In this document: positions 1 through 5,214 of the stretch, piece after piece
Layout of the letters: each line of letters opens with the position of its first letter
How positions within the stretch are numbered: position 1 is the stretch's first letter
Assembly (NCBI GenBank): GCA_947177885.1
Contig: CAMWWF010000204.1
Location: 1 to 5,785, forward strand
Source: an uncultured Lachnospiraceae bacterium
GTDB lineage: Bacteria; Bacillota_A; Clostridia; Lachnospirales; Lachnospiraceae
Reading direction: 5' to 3'
DNA length: 5,785 nucleotides
Translations under genes and position numbers: made by a program
Notes under the pieces: model-generated
What the model was told of the DNA's origin: nothing
Database searches by the model: none
What the model saw: the letters and a program-made list of their open reading frames with translations, nothing else

Positions 1-1
1 G

Positions 2-1435
2 AACTTTTCCGGTGAGTACCAGTCCAAGGCTCATAAATACACGGAAGTCATTTTCGGCGCAGGCCAGACCTTCCGCGCGGGAACCATTGCCACGCTGGCG
101 GACAAGACGGCATTCGGCTATGTGAAAAATTACTTTGAGGAAAGGGGAAAACACAAACGCAACAGTGAGATCGACAGGATCGTGGTGGGGTGTACGGGTG
201 TCAGGAGAAGTACGGGACAGCATCCCGGCGGTATCGTAGTGCTGCCCATAGGGCAGGATATCAACTCCTTTACCCCGGTACAGCACCCTGCCAACGATAT
301 GACCACGGATACGGTCACCACCCACTTTGATTATCATTCCATCGACCATAACCTGCTAAAGCTGGACATTCTGGGACACGATGATCCTACCATGATCCGT
401 ATGCTACAGGATATGACGGGCAGGGATCCGCTGACCATTCCGCTGGACGGGGCGGATGTCATGAGCCTGTTCCAGAATACGGAGGCGCTGGGGATCACTC
501 CCGACCAGATCGGAGGCACGAAGCTGGGATGTCTGGGGATTCCGGAGTTTGGCACGGACTTTGCCATGCAGATGGTCATCGACGCCAAACCGCAGGCGTT
601 TTCAGACCTGGTGCGCATTTCCGGTCTGTCCCACGGAACCAACGTGTGGCTGGGTAATGCACAGGATCTGATCATGAGCGGCACGGCCACGATCTCCACT
701 GCCATCTGCACCCGTGACGATATTATGCTGTATCTGATCCAGATGGGGGTGGAGTCGGAGAAATCCTTTAAGATCATGGAATCGGTGCGAAAAGGGCAGG
801 TGGCAAAGGGAAAGTGCGGCCAGTGGGAGGATTGGAAGGCGGATATGCTGGCGCATGATGTGCCCCAGTGGTATGTGGAATCCTGCCAGAAGATCGAGTA
901 TATGTTCCCCAAGGCCCATGCGGCGGCGTATGTTATGATGGCGTGGCGTATCGCCTACTGTAAGATCCATTATCCTCTGGCTTACTATGGAGCCTTTTTC
1001 AGCATACGCGCGAAGGCTTTTTCCTACGCGAGCATGTGTCAGGGACAGGCCCATCTGGAAGCGATCATGGCAGACTACAGGAAGCGTTCCGACAGCCTGT
1101 CCAACAAGGAAGAACTGGCGCTGGGAGATATGCGGGTGGTGCAGGAGATGTATGCCCGGGGATTTGAATTTGAGCCCATAGATATTTTTAAGGCGCAGTC
1201 CAGGTCGTTCCAGATCGTGGGAGACAGGCTGATGCCTTCCTTGAACAGCATTGACGGGTTGGGTGAAAAGGCTGCCGATGCCATTGTGGAAGCGGCAAAG
1301 GACGGACCTTTCCTCTCAAAGGATGATTTCAGGGAGAGGACGAAAGTGTCCAAAACGGTTATTGACCTGATGGCGGAACTGGGGCTTCTGGGAGATCTGC
1401 CTGAATCCAACCAGCTGAGTCTGTTCGATCTGTGA
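2..1435 (+). CDS. polC: DNA polymerase III PolC, C-terminal part (5' end outside window)
   Basis: PolC is the replicative DNA polymerase of low-GC Gram-positives. The frame is open from base 2 with no start, so this is the last 477 residues of a protein usually about 1,430-1,500 long; the exonuclease and PHP domains lie upstream. By comparison with known PolC the fragment begins NFSGEYQ, directly after the PDIDL segment that carries the first two catalytic aspartates. The third falls in LLKLDILGHDDP (Asp at fragment residue 122, bases 365-367), at the spacing expected from the Geobacillus enzyme. Other family segments are CTGVRRSTGQHPGG (64-77), IPEFGT (180-185), ISGLSHGTNVW (206-216) and FPKAHAAAY (302-310). 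A helix-hairpin-helix-like stretch is at about 414-433 (SIDGLGEKAADAI). The protein ends NQLSLFDL, where QLSLF (471-475) is the canonical sliding-clamp-binding motif. No frameshift or missing motif is visible. The GTG at 122 is internal, not a start. Stop TGA at 1433-1435. Confidence 0.97.
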   Translation, partial: NFSGEYQSKAHKYTEVIFGAGQTFRAGTIATLADKTAFGYVKNYFEERGKHKRNSEIDRIVVGCTGVRRSTGQHPGGIVVLPIGQDINSFTPVQHPANDMTTDTVTTHFDYHSIDHNLLKLDILGHDDPTMIRMLQDMTGRDPLTIPLDGADVMSLFQNTEALGITPDQIGGTKLGCLGIPEFGTDFAMQMVIDAKPQAFSDLVRISGLSHGTNVWLGNAQDLIMSGTATISTAICTRDDIMLYLIQMGVESEKSFKIMESVRKGQVAKGKCGQWEDWKADMLAHDVPQWYVESCQKIEYMFPKAHAAAYVMMAWRIAYCKIHYPLAYYGAFFSIRAKAFSYASMCQGQAHLEAIMADYRKRSDSLSNKEELALGDMRVVQEMYARGFEFEPIDIFKAQSRSFQIVGDRLMPSLNSIDGLGEKAADAIVEAAKDGPFLSKDDFRERTKVSKTVIDLMAELGLLGDLPESNQLSLFDL

Positions 1436-1451
1436 CAGTTCGCATAGGTTT

Positions 1452-1495
1452 GAACCGCGTTTGTGTAAAAAAGCGCGTATTTACGCGGTTTCTTT
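1452..1495 (+). terminator. possible polC terminator hairpin
   Basis: AACCGCGT (1453-1460) is the reverse complement of ACGCGGTT (1483-1490), giving an 8-bp GC-rich stem with one further G-U pair at 1452/1491, followed by a weak T-rich tail TTTCTTT. A competing inner hairpin, CGCGT-ATTT-ACGCG (1474-1487), uses the same 3' arm. It lies 17 bases after the polC stop. The long 22-base loop and interrupted T tract make this only a moderate call. Confidence 0.4.
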
Positions 1496-1501
1496 GGTCG
1501 G

Positions 1502-1530
1502 TTAAAAAAATTACAATTTTTTTAAAAAAG
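1502..1530 (+). promoter_or_regulatory. A/T palindrome, probable UP element of the tRNA promoter
   Basis: TTAAAAAAATT (1502-1512) and AATTTTTTTAA (1515-1525) are perfect inverted 11-mers separated by AC, followed by an A tract to 1529. The block ends four bases before the -35 hexamer at 1534, so 1515-1530 falls at about -55 to -40. Its pattern of T run then A run resembles the RNA polymerase alpha-CTD UP-element consensus, as expected for a strong stable-RNA promoter. It could instead be a weak terminator for polC. The role is inference; the symmetry is direct. Confidence 0.5.
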
Positions 1531-1533
1531 TAC

Positions 1534-1562
1534 TTGCAATTTTTTGAAATATGTATTATTAT
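1534..1562 (+). promoter_or_regulatory. sigma-A promoter of tRNA-Glu
   Basis: The -35 is TTGCAA (1534-1539) and the -10 is TATTAT (1557-1562), separated by 17 bases; each hexamer differs from consensus at one position. The expected transcription start is near 1568-1570, leaving a leader of about 25 bases before the tRNA at 1594. The A/T-rich block just upstream fits an UP element. Overlapping TATTAT at 1554-1559 would give a 14-base spacer and is less likely. Confidence 0.75.
1538..1552. promoter_or_regulatory. candidate CodY box in the tRNA-Glu promoter spacer
   Basis: AATTTTTTGAAATAT matches the CodY consensus AATTTTCWGAAAATT at 12 of 15 positions; the mismatches are positions 7, 13 and 14. 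It starts in the -35 hexamer and fills most of the spacer, where a bound protein would block RNA polymerase. codY itself is encoded 2.6 kb downstream. The region is very A/T-rich, so a chance match is a serious possibility. Confidence 0.3.
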
Positions 1563-1564
1563 AA

Positions 1565-1590
1565 ACAAGTACTGCTGATGCAGTGCTTGT
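1565..1590 (+). repeat. inverted repeat at the start of the tRNA transcript
   Basis: ACAAGTACTGC (1565-1575) and GCAGTGCTTGT (1580-1590) pair over 11 bp with one T-G wobble, around the loop TGAT. The element begins three bases after the -10 hexamer, spans the predicted start site and ends three bases before the tRNA. It could be a DNA operator, or most of it could form a hairpin in the 5' leader that RNase P removes. The pairing is direct; the function is unknown. Confidence 0.6.
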
Positions 1591-1593
1591 CAA

Positions 1594-1665
1594 GGCTGAT
1601 TGGTCAAGCGGTTAAGACGCCGCCCTCTCACGGCGGAAACAGGGGTTCGATTCCCCTATCAGCTG
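1594..1665 (+). tRNA. tRNA-Glu, anticodon CUC
   Basis: The cloverleaf folds fully. The acceptor stem is GGCTGAT (1594-1600) with ATCAGCT (1658-1664), and the D arm uses GTC/GAC. The anticodon stem CCGCC/GGCGG (1620-1624 and 1632-1636) holds the loop CTCTCAC, with anticodon CTC at 1627-1629, reading GAG. The variable region is short. The T arm is AGGGG/CCCCT (1641-1645, 1653-1657) around TTCGATT. The discriminator is G73 (1665), as in E. coli tRNA-Glu. CCA is not encoded (CTC follows), so it must be added by the CCA-adding enzyme. One oddity: the first acceptor pair is G1-U72 rather than G-C. The gene stands alone with its own promoter and terminator. Confidence 0.96.
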
Positions 1666-1667
1666 CT

Positions 1668-1683
1668 CTATTCAAATGAATAG
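1668..1683 (+). repeat. small inverted repeat in the tRNA 3' trailer
   Basis: CTATTCA (1668-1674) and TGAATAG (1677-1683) are perfect inverted 7-mers around AA; as RNA this would be a 6-bp stem with an AAAU loop. It starts three bases after the mature tRNA end and has no T tract, so it is not a terminator by itself. It may shape 3'-end processing of the precursor; that is a guess. Confidence 0.45.
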
Positions 1684-1700
1684 CCCAACCCTGAAAAGTT

Positions 1701-1738
1701 CTTGGAAGTCAATAGGAATTGATTTTCAAGGATTTTTT
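1701..1738 (+). terminator. rho-independent terminator of tRNA-Glu
   Basis: CTTGGAAGTCAAT (1701-1713) pairs with ATTGATTTTCAAG (1718-1730) over 13 bp, including two G-U pairs, around the tetraloop AGGA. Two bases later comes T6 (1733-1738), then GTTT. The form and the position 36 bases after the tRNA fit termination of the single-tRNA transcript. Confidence 0.75.
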
Positions 1739-1764
1739 GTTTCCGAAAAATATGTTGGGAAATA

Positions 1765-1959
1765 ATGAATGACACATATGACAATGACTTGTTCAAATAC
1801 CGGCCCGGCATCGAAGAACGTGACATACCACACAGCCCGCCGCGTCCTCCTTTTCTGCGGAACGATTATATGCCGTTCTGTCACAGGCAAATTCGGAATA
1901 TTTTCCAACTGTATAAAAGTGGAAACAATAAAAATAAAATAAAAAACTTGCGTCTCTGA
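1765..1959 (+). CDS. doubtful small ORF, 64 residues, function unknown
   Basis: I do not recognise this product. The ORF begins ATG at 1765 behind a weak GGGA (1757-1760) and ends TGA at 1957-1959. The first 50 or so codons include many C- or G-ending ones (GAC, TTC, TAC, CGG, CCC, GGC, ATC), much more gene-like than the surrounding A/T-rich spacer. The peptide is hydrophilic with a proline-rich stretch (PHSPPRPPF, about residues 22-30), and has no signal peptide or membrane segment. The last 12 codons are A-rich (NNKNKIKN) and run into the topA promoter, which looks non-coding. It could be a small species-restricted protein, a decayed gene whose original 3' part is lost, or a chance ORF. No family assignment is justified. 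Confidence 0.3.
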   Translation: MNDTYDNDLFKYRPGIEERDIPHSPPRPPFLRNDYMPFCHRQIRNIFQLYKSGNNKNKIKNLRL

Positions 1960-1976
1960 AATTTTTGGTGTATAGT
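1948..1976 (+). promoter_or_regulatory. sigma-A promoter of topA
   Basis: The -35 is TTGCGT (1948-1953) and the -10 is TATAGT (1971-1976), with an ideal 17-base spacer. An A-rich stretch (1925-1946) precedes the -35 and could act as an UP element. Transcription would start near 1983, giving a leader of about 57 bases before the ATG at 2040. The right half of a CodY-like box (CTGAAATTT, 1956-1964) lies in the spacer, but the left half is poor. Confidence 0.7.
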
Positions 1977-2039
1977 GATTCACGATTACGTTGTGTGCAA
2001 ACACTATATATAGAAGAAACCAAAAAGGGGAGTTTTCTA

Positions 2040-4118
2040 ATGGCAAAGTATCTGGTAATCGTGGAATCACCTGCGAAAGTGAAGACCATCAAGAAATTTT
2101 TGGGCTCAAATTACGAGGTTGCGGCGAGTAACGGTCATGTGCGTGATCTGCCCAAGAGTTCACTGGGAATTGACGTGGAGCATGAGTATGAACCCAAATA
2201 TATCACCATCAGGGGAAAGGGTGATATCCTGGCGAATCTGCGAAAAGAGGTAAAGAAAGCGGAAAAGATATATTTGGCAACCGACCCTGACCGTGAGGGG
2301 GAAGCGATTTCCTGGCACCTGCTCTTTGCGCTGAAGCTGGAGGATAAGAAGGTATACAGGATCACCTTTAATGAGATCACTAAGAACGCGGTAAAGGAAT
2401 CCCTGAAAAATGCAAGGGAGATCGATATGAATCTGGTAGATGCCCAGCAGGCGCGCCGTGTTTTGGACCGTATGGTGGGATATCGCATTTCTCCCCTGCT
2501 CTGGGCGAAGATCAAGAGGGGGCTGAGCGCGGGACGGGTTCAGTCCGTAGCGCTGCGCATCATCTGCGACAGGGAAGACGAGATCAACGCCTTTATCCCT
2601 GAGGAGTATTGGTCTTTGGATGTGAATCTGAACGTAAAGGGAGAGAAGAAGCCTCTCACAGCGAAATATTACGGCACTGCGGCGGGAAAGCAGGCCGTCA
2701 CCTCCGAAAAACAGGCCCGTGAAATCATGGATTCCTTAAAGGATGCGGAATACAAAGTCAGTGAAGTAAAGAAGGGAGAGCGGGTCAAGAAAGCCCCACT
2801 GCCCTTTACCACTTCCACACTCCAGCAGGAGGCGAGCAAAACGCTGAATTTCTCAACCCAGAAGACGATGCGTTTGGCGCAGCAGCTATATGAGGGCGTG
2901 GATATCAAAGGTGAGGGAACAGTGGGACTTATCACCTATCTGCGTACGGATTCCACCAGAGTGTCCGAGGAGGCGGAGGCGATGGCAAGGAAATTTATCG
3001 GAGAAAAGTACGGTGCTGAATACCAGATGGCAGCAATTTCCGAAAAGAAGGGCGGTCAGAAGATCCAGGATGCCCATGAAGCCATACGCCCCACGGATAT
3101 GAACCGGATTCCGGTGGAGATCAGGGAGCAGCTTCCCCGCGATCTGTTCCGGCTGTATCAGTTGATCTGGAAGCGTTTTACGGCGAGCCGGATGAGCAGC
3201 GCCAGATACGAGACCACCACTGTAAAGATTCAGGCGGGCGGGCATGTTTTTACGGTGGCGGCGTCCAGACTGTTGTTTGACGGCTTTATGAGTGTTTATG
3301 TGTCCGATGAGGATAAGGTGGAAGAGAACGCGTTGACCGGTGAGTTGAACACGGACAGCCGGCTTTCCTTTGACTCCTTTGATCCCAAACAGCATTTTAC
3401 ACAGCCCCCTGCCCATTATACGGAGGCTTCTCTTGTGAGGGCGCTGGAGGAACTGGGCATCGGGCGCCCAAGCACCTATGCGCCCACCATCACCACTATC
3501 CTGGGAAGAAGGTATGTGACAAAGGAAAATAAGAATCTCTATGTGACGGAACTGGGAGAAGTGGTCAATAACATGATGAAGGAAGCTTTTCCCACCATTG
3601 TGGATGTGAACTTTACGGCCAATATGGAGGCGTTGCTGGACAGCGTGGAGGAAGGAAGTGTAAAGTGGAAGACTATTGTGTCCAATTTCTATCCCGACCT
3701 GGACGAGGCGGTGAAGCAGGCGGAAAAGGAACTGTCGGAAGTAAAGCTTGAGGACGAAGTCAGCGAGGAAGTCTGCGAATTGTGCGGCAGGAATATGGTC
3801 ATCAAATACGGTCCGCACGGACGTTTTCTGGCATGCCCCGGTTTTCCTGAATGTCGCAATACGAAGCCGTACTTTGAGAAGATCGGCGTGGAATGTCCCC
3901 GGTGCGGCAGGGATATCGTGCTGAAAAAGACAAAGAAGGGCAGAAAATACTACGGATGTATCGATAACCCCAACTGTGATTATATGGTGTGGCAGAAGCC
4001 CTCGGGTGAGAAGTGTCCCAGATGTGGGGAAATGCTTCTGGAAAAAGGGAACAAACTGGTATGTCCGAACGAACAGTGCGGATACAATGTTTTGTCAGAA
4101 TTGTCAAAAAAATCTTAA
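2040..4118 (+). CDS. topA: DNA topoisomerase I (type IA, omega protein)
   Basis: TopA relaxes negatively supercoiled DNA by cutting one strand through a 5'-phosphotyrosine bond, limiting supercoiling behind polymerases. The 692-residue product, the normal length for Firmicutes, starts at the ATG at 2040, seven bases after AGGGGAG (2026-2032); open frame further upstream runs through the promoter and is not coding. The TOPRIM domain has IVESPAK with Glu9 and the metal-binding DPDREGE (Asp82, Asp84, Glu86). QARRVLDRMVGYRISPLLW (138-155), LSAGRVQSVALR (162-173) and PFTTSTLQQEAS (255-266) follow. The active site is GLITYLRTDSTR with catalytic Tyr300 and Arg302; HEAIRPTD (346-353) and IGRPSTYAPTI (474-484) are also canonical. 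The C-terminus carries three four-cysteine zinc ribbons: C579/582/599/605, C619/622/640/646 and C659/662/675/680. It is followed by codY on the same strand with no clear terminator between them. Confidence 0.98.
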   Translation: MAKYLVIVESPAKVKTIKKFLGSNYEVAASNGHVRDLPKSSLGIDVEHEYEPKYITIRGKGDILANLRKEVKKAEKIYLATDPDREGEAISWHLLFALKLEDKKVYRITFNEITKNAVKESLKNAREIDMNLVDAQQARRVLDRMVGYRISPLLWAKIKRGLSAGRVQSVALRIICDREDEINAFIPEEYWSLDVNLNVKGEKKPLTAKYYGTAAGKQAVTSEKQAREIMDSLKDAEYKVSEVKKGERVKKAPLPFTTSTLQQEASKTLNFSTQKTMRLAQQLYEGVDIKGEGTVGLITYLRTDSTRVSEEAEAMARKFIGEKYGAEYQMAAISEKKGGQKIQDAHEAIRPTDMNRIPVEIREQLPRDLFRLYQLIWKRFTASRMSSARYETTTVKIQAGGHVFTVAASRLLFDGFMSVYVSDEDKVEENALTGELNTDSRLSFDSFDPKQHFTQPPAHYTEASLVRALEELGIGRPSTYAPTITTILGRRYVTKENKNLYVTELGEVVNNMMKEAFPTIVDVNFTANMEALLDSVEEGSVKWKTIVSNFYPDLDEAVKQAEKELSEVKLEDEVSEEVCELCGRNMVIKYGPHGRFLACPGFPECRNTKPYFEKIGVECPRCGRDIVLKKTKKGRKYYGCIDNPNCDYMVWQKPSGEKCPRCGEMLLEKGNKLVCPNEQCGYNVLSELSKKS

Positions 4119-4145
4119 AAGTGAAATAAATTAACTGCATACAAG

Positions 4146-4174
4146 TTGTAATTTCCCTGAGATTGTGCTAAAAT
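4146..4174 (+). promoter_or_regulatory. promoter of codY with extended -10
   Basis: The -35 is TTGTAA (4146-4151) and the -10 is TAAAAT (4169-4174), spaced by 17 bases, with TGC directly before the -10 (an extended -10 motif). Transcription would start near 4181, about 37 bases before the codY ATG. It indicates that codY can be expressed independently of topA, although readthrough from topA is also possible because no terminator is visible. Confidence 0.7.
4150..4164. promoter_or_regulatory. weak candidate CodY autoregulatory box
   Basis: AATTTCCCTGAGATT agrees with AATTTTCWGAAAATT at 10 of 15 positions, with both outer ends (AATTT and ATT) intact and the centre poor. It lies across the promoter spacer of codY, a place where binding would repress. 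Autorepression by CodY is known in other Firmicutes. At this match level in A/T-rich DNA it may be chance. Confidence 0.2.
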
Positions 4175-4205
4175 ATCTGTGTACTTGGGCGATATGGCAT
4201 AAAAC

Positions 4206-4210
4206 GGAGG
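4206..4210 (+). promoter_or_regulatory. ribosome binding site deciding the codY start
   Basis: GGAGG lies one base before an ATG at 4212 and seven bases before a second in-frame ATG at 4218. Seven is the normal spacing, so 4218 is the likely start and the protein begins MSSVQLLDKTR, which also lines up with CodY N-termini. Confidence 0.85.
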
Positions 4211-4217
4211 AATGTGT

Positions 4218-5006
4218 ATGAGTAGTGTACAGCTTTTGGATAAAACCCGCAAAATAGGGAAATTGTTACACAATAACAACTCCAGTAAGGTCGTTTTCAA
4301 TGATATTTGCAAAGTTATGCGGGAGATCCTGAATTCTAATGTGCTGGTGATCAGTCGGAAAGGAAAAGTTCTGGGGGTTGGCCGGGCGGAAGGCGTGGAA
4401 CCCATACAGGAACTGATTGACGATACGGTTGGCGGTTTTATCGATCCCATGCTGAATGAGAGACTGCTGGGTGTCCTTTCCACCAAGGAAAATGTGAATT
4501 TAAAGACATTGGGCTTTGAAGGGCAGGATATAGGAAAGTTCCAGGCCATTATCACACCCATTGAGATCGCCGGCGAGAGACTGGGTACACTGTTTATCTA
4601 TAAATGTGAACAGCAGTATGACATTGACGATATTATTCTGTGCGAGTACGGGACTACTGTGGTGGGACTGGAAATGCTGCGGGCGGTGAATGAGGAGAGC
4701 GCAGAAGAAAATCGTAAGATAGCGGTGGTGAAATCTGCCATAAGTACACTTTCTTTCTCTGAGATGGAAGCCATTACCCATATTTTTGACGAACTGAACG
4801 GTATGGAGGGGATCCTGGTGGCGAGTAAGATCGCCGACCGTGTGGGGATCACCCGCTCTGTCATAGTCAATGCTCTGCGTAAGTTCGAGAGTGCGGGAGT
4901 GATAGAGTCCCGGTCGTCGGGAATGAAAGGTACATATATTAAAGTGCTGAATGATGTGGTCTTTGATGAGATCAAGGAGTTGAAACAACAAAGTCAGAGG
5001 CATTAG
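4218..5006 (+). CDS. codY: GTP- and branched-chain-amino-acid-sensing global regulator CodY
   Basis: CodY is a cytoplasmic dimeric transcription factor that, when GTP and isoleucine/leucine/valine are plentiful, represses genes for nitrogen and amino-acid acquisition and, in B. subtilis, motility. The product has 262 residues against 259 in B. subtilis. The N-terminal GAF domain (about 1-155) includes VVFNDICKVM, VISRKGKVLG (44-53), GERLGTL (119-125) and EYGTTVVGLEMLR (143-155). A helical linker follows. The C-terminal winged helix-turn-helix has SFSEMEAITHIFDEL (179-193), the recognition segment VASKIADRVGITRSVIVNAL (201-220), then ESAGVIESRS and GMKGTYIKVLN; this half is nearly identical to other CodYs. 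The region after residue 53 that forms the amino-acid pocket is much more divergent, and no arginine appears where B. subtilis has Arg61. The gene has its own promoter and a terminator, and flgB follows 208 bases on. Confidence 0.97.
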   Translation: MSSVQLLDKTRKIGKLLHNNNSSKVVFNDICKVMREILNSNVLVISRKGKVLGVGRAEGVEPIQELIDDTVGGFIDPMLNERLLGVLSTKENVNLKTLGFEGQDIGKFQAIITPIEIAGERLGTLFIYKCEQQYDIDDIILCEYGTTVVGLEMLRAVNEESAEENRKIAVVKSAISTLSFSEMEAITHIFDELNGMEGILVASKIADRVGITRSVIVNALRKFESAGVIESRSSGMKGTYIKVLNDVVFDEIKELKQQSQRH

Positions 5007-5028
5007 GGCACAAACAGGTTAAAAGGAG

Positions 5029-5048
5029 TGCACAAAAGGATTTGTGCA
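5029..5048 (+). repeat. perfect hairpin after codY, with a competing upstream copy
   Basis: TGCACAAA (5029-5036) and TTTGTGCA (5041-5048) are perfect inverted 8-mers around AGGA. GCACAAA also occurs at 5008-5014, just after the codY stop, and could pair with the same 3' arm instead. No T tract follows, so this is not the terminator; it may stabilise the codY mRNA 3' end or be a DNA operator. Function unknown. Confidence 0.55.
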
Positions 5049-5064
5049 GGAAAGTCTGGAAAAT

Positions 5065-5109
5065 AAAGGGATTTATTGTGAGGGCAATAAGTCTCTTTTC
5101 AATTTTTTT
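5065..5109 (+). terminator. rho-independent terminator of codY
   Basis: AAAGGGATTTATTG (5065-5078) pairs with CAATAAGTCTCTTT (5085-5098) over 14 bp with two G-U pairs, around the loop TGAGGG. A T-rich tail follows, with T7 at 5103-5109. It separates codY from the flagellar operon, so flgB probably depends on its own promoter. T7-AT-A7 (5103-5118) is itself a perfect palindrome. Confidence 0.85.
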
Positions 5110-5129
5110 ATAAAAAAACACAAAATTTA

Positions 5130-5157
5130 TTGTTTTTTTACTGAAATTCACTATAAT
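5130..5157 (+). promoter_or_regulatory. sigma-A-type promoter of the flgB operon
   Basis: A consensus -10 TATAAT (5152-5157) is preceded by TTGTTT (5130-5135) with a 16-base spacer; the -35 is poor (3 of 6). A/T tracts upstream (5103-5128) may compensate as an UP element. Transcription would start near 5164, leaving about 50 bases of leader. I see no sigma-D (TAAA-N15-GCCGATAT-like) promoter here. A CodY-like box at 5135-5149 (10 of 15) abuts the -10. Confidence 0.6.
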
Positions 5158-5214
5158 AGAATAGAGTGGGTGTGTACATATCTTTTGTTATAGGAGAAGA
5201 AAGGGGAACGGTTT

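Noticed and set aside
334..1054. Two long antisense open frames across polC
   Set aside because: They overlap well-matched PolC motifs on the other strand and their translations show no protein-like domain pattern.
1436..1600. tRNA-Glu region as an integration (attachment) site
   Set aside because: No integrase gene, no second copy of the tRNA 3' end and no phage-like genes are visible in the window.
1990..2012. Small hairpin GTGT-GCAA-ACAC in the topA leader
   Set aside because: A 4-bp stem with a GCAA loop is too short to claim as a regulatory structure.
1726..2092. Minus-strand open frames of 114 and 99 codons in the tRNA-topA spacer
   Set aside because: They run through the tRNA terminator region or the topA promoter and start, lack a convincing ribosome binding site, and have no family resemblance.
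2886..3818. 310-codon open frame antisense to topA
   Set aside because: It lies wholly inside the certain topA gene, has no recognisable domain and reads as a compositional shadow of topA codons.
4097..4111. CodY-like sequence at the 3' end of topA
   Set aside because: It matches only 9 of 15 positions and lies in coding sequence upstream of the codY promoter.
4119..4145. Terminator between topA and codY
   Set aside because: I found no hairpin followed by a T tract here; readthrough into codY remains possible.
4212..4217. ATG at 4212 as the codY start
   Set aside because: It is only one base from GGAGG; the next in-frame ATG at 4218 has the normal seven-base spacing and fits CodY N-termini.
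5042..5113. Short TTG-initiated frame after codY, preceded by GGAG
   Set aside because: It spans the hairpin arm, terminator stem and T tract, and the peptide is not protein-like.
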